NCBI GenBank assembly: GCA_023439185.1
Contig: JAEXOR010000031.1
Coordinates: 1 to 64,000 of the forward strand
Direction of reading: 5' to 3'
DNA: 64,000 bases
Source of the DNA: Bacillota bacterium
GTDB taxonomy: Bacteria; Bacillota; Desulfotomaculia; Desulfotomaculales; Desulfallaceae
The translations under genes and the position numbers were made by a program. Shown here one piece after another: positions 60,286 to 64,000 of this stretch. How positions within the stretch are numbered: the first letter of the stretch is position 1; each line of letters begins with the position of its first letter. The notes beneath the pieces are model-generated. The model was not told the origin of the DNA and ran no database searches. It saw only the letters and a list, made by a program, of their open reading frames with translations.

Positions 60286-62856
60286 ATGTCGATTATTAGT
60301 TTTGAAAATGATAAGTTCATACCCGCGCCGCTGCCTGAAATCTGTGCGCCGAGACACGAACTGTTAAATTTGTATTACCGGGCTGCGGAAAACCGCTTGG
60401 CTGTGGTCTGCTCGCCTGCGGGATATGGAAAGACTGTTTCTACGCTGCTATGGGTGAAAAACTCAGGGCGCAGATCGGTTTGGATTGGGCTGGATGAGTA
60501 TGATAACGCGCCGTTTGTATTCTATAAGACGTTTTGCACGGGTATCTTGTCCGTTCAACCGGGCAATAAAAAAATGGAGAAGCTGTTAAAAAGCGAGACA
60601 TTTTATTCCGCGCCTGTTGAGCACACCATCAATCTTTTACTGGAGCTTGTGCCCGATGGACGGTCTTACGCTTTGATTTTTGATGATTTACATAAAATTA
60701 CCAATAAAAGGATTTTAAAATCCCTGCCGCTTATTCTAAAACGTTTGCCCCATTCTTTTGTGGTTCTGCTTTTAAGCCGCAGCAGTCTTCCCAAAGAATT
60801 CAAAGAATTTGTTGAAAGCAGAAAGGGTATCCTGATCACGGCAAACGAGCTTGCTTTTTCAGCGGAGGAAATAAGAAATTATTACAACGCTTTAGGGCGC
60901 AGCATTACCAAGGCGCAGGCGCAAGCGGTTTTCGGCACGACCGGAGGCTGGGCTATCGGAATCAATGTGCTGTCCCAAAGTGACTATCTGAAAGCCCCGC
61001 AAAAAGGCGGGCAAATTCTGGAAAACTATATTGAAAAGAATGTTTGGGAGAAATGGAGTGAAGAGCTGCGGGAGTTTATGCTGGTTTCTTCTGTGGCAAA
61101 CGAGATGGACGCCGGGCTGTGCAGCATTCTTACGGGCAAAAAAAACGCTGATGAAACGCTGGAAAAGCTGGTTGAGCAAAACTTATTTGCCTTCAAAACC
61201 TCTGTGGGCACCTACCGGTATCATCATCTGTTTTTGGAATTTCTGCGGAACAAGCTGAAAGAACGTCCGGATATCAATGTCCGGGCGCTGAATATGAAAA
61301 TAGCCGATCTTTATTTTGACCGGCAGAATTTTTTCGAGGCGCTTGACTACTACGTAAAAGCGGAAGACCATCAGGGAATCAGCATGTGCTACTATGAGCT
61401 AAATGCCAATTATCTGGATTTTAGCGTTGAGGAGTGGCTCAATTATTATATGGTTTATATCTATGACAATCTTTCGGAGGAATTTATCAAAAACAATCTT
61501 ACGCTGTTCGCAGAGTCCGTTTGGGCGAATTTTCTCAATGGAAACGCGGAAGCAACGCTGCGGTATATTGATCTGTTTAACGATTATCTTACTTCCAAAG
61601 ACAACCCGGGTATGTTTTTGGAAAACGATATCATCGGATTTGCCTGTACGATCTGGTTTGCCGATTTCCGGCGAAATATCTATGAGTATGCCGAGGATTT
61701 TTCCAAATGGGTAAGTACATTGCCTGAAAGAAACTCTGAAGGCATAGAGATTTATACAACGACGATTACGCAGAATTTTCCGCTTATGCACCGCTCTGTT
61801 TTCGACTGTCTGGAAATCGTTTCTGATATGGACAACCGCTTACAGGCCATCAGAAAAGCATTCGGCACTTTGTTCCATAAGGAAGTCGATGTGTTTTTCT
61901 ATTGTGTAAAGGCCGGGCTTTACTATGAGCTGAATCATCTTGAAAAAGCGCATGAAGCAATTATGCTTGCCCAAAACGAACTCAAAACAGACCTTCGGTT
62001 TGAGATGCACTTCTGTGTTTTTATGCTTTTATCCCAAGTATTATATGCCATAGGAAAAACAAAAGAATCGGAAAGCACAAGGACATATTTCTCCCAGCGA
62101 ATGCAAGAGGAAAACGCCCTGTATCTGAATCCGAATTTCCTTGCGGTTGATATCAAGCACAGGCTTTGGGACGCTGACCGGGAAGCCGCGCGTATGTGGC
62201 TGGAACAGCATTTTATCACGGAGGACGAACAGCTCCGTTTTTATAAGCTCTGGCATTATTTCACTACCGCACGGGCTTATATCGTACTGTCAGAGAAAGA
62301 AAAGGCCATGGATTATCTCGTCAAACTGGAAAACCTGAATACAGATTATAACCGTCCGCTGGATGCTGCCGAAGCCGGTGTACTGCAAGCCGTGCTGAAA
62401 TGGGCCATCGGTTTCCGGAAAGAAGCCGTGCAGATGCTTGAAGATATTATGGTTGCATTGCAGCCCTACAGCGCCATCCGCATCATTGCGGACGAAGGCG
62501 CGGCCGTGCTGCCTATTTTAAAAAAGATCGCCGTCAAGACGGCTCGGGCTGATTATCAGGGTCAGCTTGACGGACGCTATTTGAACCAGGTTCTGCTTTG
62601 CGCCTACGAGGTATCCAAAAGGCACAAAGGGATTGCGACCCACTTCAATGAAAAGCCGGTCAAGCTGTCAAAACAGCAAAAGTATGTTCTTACGCTGCTG
62701 GCGCAGGGATACAAAAATGCGGAAATCATCAACATAACGGGTCTAACCATCAATACCATCAAGGCGCATACAAAGATTATCTTTTCCAAACTCAATGTCA
62801 ACAAGGCGGCGGACGCGATTATTGAAGCAAAAAGGCTGGGTTTGATTGAGTCGTAG
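60286..62856 (+). CDS. MalT-type (LAL) LuxR family transcriptional regulator
   Basis: Large ATP-binding regulator of 856 residues. The N-terminal NTPase (CSPAGYGKTVSTLLW near 45, Walker B-like YALIFDDLHKI near 130) is followed by a long helical TPR-like sensor (about 330-770). A C-terminal LuxR helix-turn-helix ends it (residues about 790-855: LTLLAQGYKNAEIINITGLT, NTIKAHTKIIFSKLNV). The class senses small ligands and activates nearby genes when ATP-bound. ATG with GAGGGG upstream. The divergent SLH gene is the likely target, possibly with autoregulation. Confidence 0.92.
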   Translation: MSIISFENDKFIPAPLPEICAPRHELLNLYYRAAENRLAVVCSPAGYGKTVSTLLWVKNSGRRSVWIGLDEYDNAPFVFYKTFCTGILSVQPGNKKMEKLLKSETFYSAPVEHTINLLLELVPDGRSYALIFDDLHKITNKRILKSLPLILKRLPHSFVVLLLSRSSLPKEFKEFVESRKGILITANELAFSAEEIRNYYNALGRSITKAQAQAVFGTTGGWAIGINVLSQSDYLKAPQKGGQILENYIEKNVWEKWSEELREFMLVSSVANEMDAGLCSILTGKKNADETLEKLVEQNLFAFKTSVGTYRYHHLFLEFLRNKLKERPDINVRALNMKIADLYFDRQNFFEALDYYVKAEDHQGISMCYYELNANYLDFSVEEWLNYYMVYIYDNLSEEFIKNNLTLFAESVWANFLNGNAEATLRYIDLFNDYLTSKDNPGMFLENDIIGFACTIWFADFRRNIYEYAEDFSKWVSTLPERNSEGIEIYTTTITQNFPLMHRSVFDCLEIVSDMDNRLQAIRKAFGTLFHKEVDVFFYCVKAGLYYELNHLEKAHEAIMLAQNELKTDLRFEMHFCVFMLLSQVLYAIGKTKESESTRTYFSQRMQEENALYLNPNFLAVDIKHRLWDADREAARMWLEQHFITEDEQLRFYKLWHYFTTARAYIVLSEKEKAMDYLVKLENLNTDYNRPLDAAEAGVLQAVLKWAIGFRKEAVQMLEDIMVALQPYSAIRIIADEGAAVLPILKKIAVKTARADYQGQLDGRYLNQVLLCAYEVSKRHKGIATHFNEKPVKLSKQQKYVLTLLAQGYKNAEIINITGLTINTIKAHTKIIFSKLNVNKAADAIIEAKRLGLIES

Positions 62857-63121
62857 ACCGCTTTGCACACTGTCCGGTAAGCGAAAAGCGTACTGTTCAA
62901 TGGGTTTGAGATTTAATCCTTTGTGACTTCTTACTTCCCTCCAGGACAAACTTTCCATTGCCTTAAAGGTTGTAATTAGCTGAAGCAGTTCCCTACCTTG
63001 CCAGTCAGATAACTGACAATGGTTACTGCATACATTCCTAAAAGATATGCAACTTCATTCGTAGGTTTATAGTAATTCAATTAATTCTTCAATGGTGAGA
63101 TTCGCCTGCTCCAAAATGCTT

Positions 63122-63352
63122 TTAACATGAAACACTTACCTGCACTTCAGCAAACTCTACGTCCCCCGGTGGTATCGGCTCACCAATTAACTTTAGCGCT
63201 TCAATATGACCGGCAATAGCTTCCTGGATGCGCTCCAGGGCTTCCTCCCTATTCTTACCCTGAGTAAAACAACCCGGGAGAGCGGGAACGGTAACAACGT
63301 AAACTTGTGTCTCATTATCCCAAGAAAGGATAACTTTGAACTTTCGCTGCAT
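63122..63352 (-). CDS. HicB-like antitoxin-fold protein
   Basis: A 76-residue protein with the HicB pattern: FKVILSWDNETQVYVVTVPA, then LPGCFTQGKNREEALERIQE and AIAGHIEALK. I chose the ATG at 63352, with AGGAGGAA upstream. No hicA gene is next to it; only a short helical reading (SILEQANLTIEELIELL) follows in another frame. It overlaps the XRE gene by 38 bases. It may be an orphan antitoxin or a regulator working with the XRE protein. Confidence 0.82.
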   Translation of the reverse strand: MQRKFKVILSWDNETQVYVVTVPALPGCFTQGKNREEALERIQEAIAGHIEALKLIGEPIPPGDVEFAEVQVSVSC

Positions 63353-63575
63353 TGGCGGATTCCTCCTTTTTATCGGGGATGAATTCAAACAGATCCCCCG
63401 GTTGGCAGTTGAGAGCGGCGCAAATGCGATTTATAACAGAGACGTCCATTCTAGTAATTGAACCGTTGTAGATCGCGTAAAGCGTATTTTTATTAACTCC
63501 GCTCATTTCGTGTAGCTTTGGTATTTTCATATTTCCTTTTTCAAAAAGCACTCTATCAAGATTAAATTTAATCAC
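63315..63575 (-). CDS. XRE family (Cro/CI-like) helix-turn-helix regulator
   Basis: About 86 residues. The helix-turn-helix covers IPKLHEMSGVNKNTLYAIYN, followed by VINRICAALNCQPGDLFEF, the typical end of the Cro/CI domain. I chose the GTG at 63575, with AGGAGG seven bases upstream. It is divergent from a strong promoter at 63661 and may repress it. The 85-base gap is very AT-rich. Confidence 0.85.
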   Translation of the reverse strand: MIKFNLDRVLFEKGNMKIPKLHEMSGVNKNTLYAIYNGSITRMDVSVINRICAALNCQPGDLFEFIPDKKEESANAAKVQSYPFLG

Positions 63576-63660
63576 AACAATCCCTCCTGGTAATATATGT
63601 GCATTATATAGTGAATAAGACAAAAAATCAAATAAACATAATATTTTTTACAATGAACAA

Positions 63661-63689
63661 TTGACACTTAACAGTGCATAAAATACAAT
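63661..63689 (+). promoter_or_regulatory. Near-perfect sigma-A promoter
   Basis: TTGACA and TACAAT are separated by exactly 17 bases. The only frame it could drive directly is the nine-codon one at 63738. Confidence 0.75.
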
Positions 63690-63737
63690 GAAGTCAATAA
63701 AAATTACAACAAAGATTTTAAAAAAGGAGGGTAAGCA

Positions 63738-63767
63738 ATGGCGTTAAAGTTGGAAACCTATCCTTAG
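63738..63767 (+). CDS. Nine-codon frame with strong ribosome site
   Basis: AAGGAGG lies seven bases before an ATG that opens MALKLETYP and then TAG. Promoter, ribosome site and start are all good, but there is no protein after them. It may be the stump of a deleted gene or a leader peptide. GGGT-N6-ACCC follows shortly after the stop. Confidence 0.35.
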   Translation: MALKLETYP

Positions 63768-63844
63768 ACGGGTAAAATAACCCTCAAAAATAGTTGATGC
63801 TCCCCAAAATGCTCCCAATAAAAAAATATCCCGTTTGGGATAAA

Positions 63845-63872
63845 ATGCAAACCCCGCAAGCGTTGCGGGGCT
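63845..63872 (-). terminator. Terminator of tRNA-Arg
   Basis: CCCCGCAA and TTGCGGGG form a perfect 8-base stem with a 3-base loop, followed by TTTGCATTTT on the minus strand, 12 bases past the tRNA. Confidence 0.75.
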
Positions 63873-63881
63873 TAACTTTTC

Positions 63882-63957
63882 TGGTGCGCCCGAAAGGACT
63901 CGAACCTCCGACACGCGGTTTAGGAAACCGCTGCTCTATCCTCTGAGCTACGGGCGC
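63882..63957 (-). tRNA. tRNA-Arg (anticodon CCT)
   Basis: A 76-nt tRNA with encoded CCA. The acceptor stem is GCGCCCG with CGGGCGC, the D loop has AGCTCAGAGGATAGAGC, the anticodon loop TTCCTAA reads CCT, and the T arm is GGAGGTTCGAGTCC with a C-rich partner strand. The last 43 bases of the window hold nothing recognisable. Confidence 0.95.
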
Positions 63958-64000
63958 CTGTATCCTTTTTAAAGACACAACAGCGACACAACCGGCTTTT

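Noticed and set aside
63784..63978. Open frame containing VAQRIEQRFPKPRVGGSSPF
   Set aside because: This is the translation of the antisense of tRNA-Arg(CCT), a well-known false protein.

Overview
The window looks like the chromosome of a spore-forming, anaerobic Firmicute of the Desulfotomaculum/Pelotomaculum type (Peptococcaceae). This is inferred from gene content, not from a database match. The evidence is a Bacillus-like dnaX-to-tatD gene order, the sporulation genes prkA, gin (csfB) and bofA, a T-box upstream of metG, a large SRP RNA, and a four-subunit 2-oxoacid:ferredoxin oxidoreductase. Most core genes are GC-rich and on the minus strand. Several accessory stretches are visibly AT-richer.

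Layout. (1) 1-3.49 kb is the integrase end of an integrated element: a few small unknown genes and a large serine recombinase. The element breaks prkA, a mother-cell sporulation kinase gene, right after codon 289, and an att-like inverted repeat sits exactly on the junction. (2) 4.6-14 kb is a core housekeeping block: cobO, tatD, metG with T-box leader, an abrB-type regulator, rsmI, yabA, ricT, holB, tmk, a yaaO-like decarboxylase and gin. (3) 14-18 kb holds a glutamate-synthase-like flavoprotein and a three-gene cassette: a DUF4157 (eCIS core domain) protein, a GNAT protein and a PAAR-like spike-tip protein. (4) 18.3-25.8 kb has korABCD with an upstream P-loop gene, then bofA, recR, ybaB, dnaX, SRP RNA and tRNA-Ser(GGA). 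(5) 25.9-39.6 kb carries a dCTP-deaminase/dUTPase-like protein with coiled coil and membrane anchor, a MarR regulator, a candidate structured RNA, a chemoreceptor, a DEAD-box helicase, a BaiN-like flavoprotein, asnS, nudC, a TRAP transporter and an alpha-alpha-toroid protein. (6) 39.7-45.1 kb is a second DUF4157 island with an ART-like effector, a large membrane-active-looking protein, a small partner and a HEAT-like protein. (7) 45-50 kb has signalling genes (DUF421, GGDEF, DUF4386, Crp/Fnr), a decayed abiE pair and tRNA-Ser(CGA). (8) 50-52.9 kb has tadA and an SOS-type radical-SAM DNA-repair pair under a perfect LexA box. (9) 53-55.7 kb is a graveyard of small modules: a winged-helix/nucleotidyltransferase pair, a frameshifted ywbE, and Phd/RelE fragments. 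(10) 55.7-62.9 kb has a 1313-aa SLH surface protein and a MalT-type (LAL) regulator. (11) 63-64 kb has XRE and HicB-like genes, a consensus promoter driving a nine-codon frame, and tRNA-Arg(CCT).

How it fits together. In Bacillus subtilis tadA, scr, dnaX, yaaK, recR, bofA, csfB, yaaO, tmk, holB, yaaT, yabA, yabC, abrB, metS and tatD lie in nearly this order. Here the order is kept but opened at two places: between bofA and gin (kor genes and the first DUF4157 cassette) and between tRNA-Ser/dnaX and tadA (about 24 kb of accessory genes). The most interesting systems are the prkA-interrupting element, which could be a sporulation-regulated intervening element; the two loci of contractile-injection cargo candidates without structural genes; the structured RNA near 27.8-28.1 kb; and the membrane-anchored dUTPase-like protein under its own operator.
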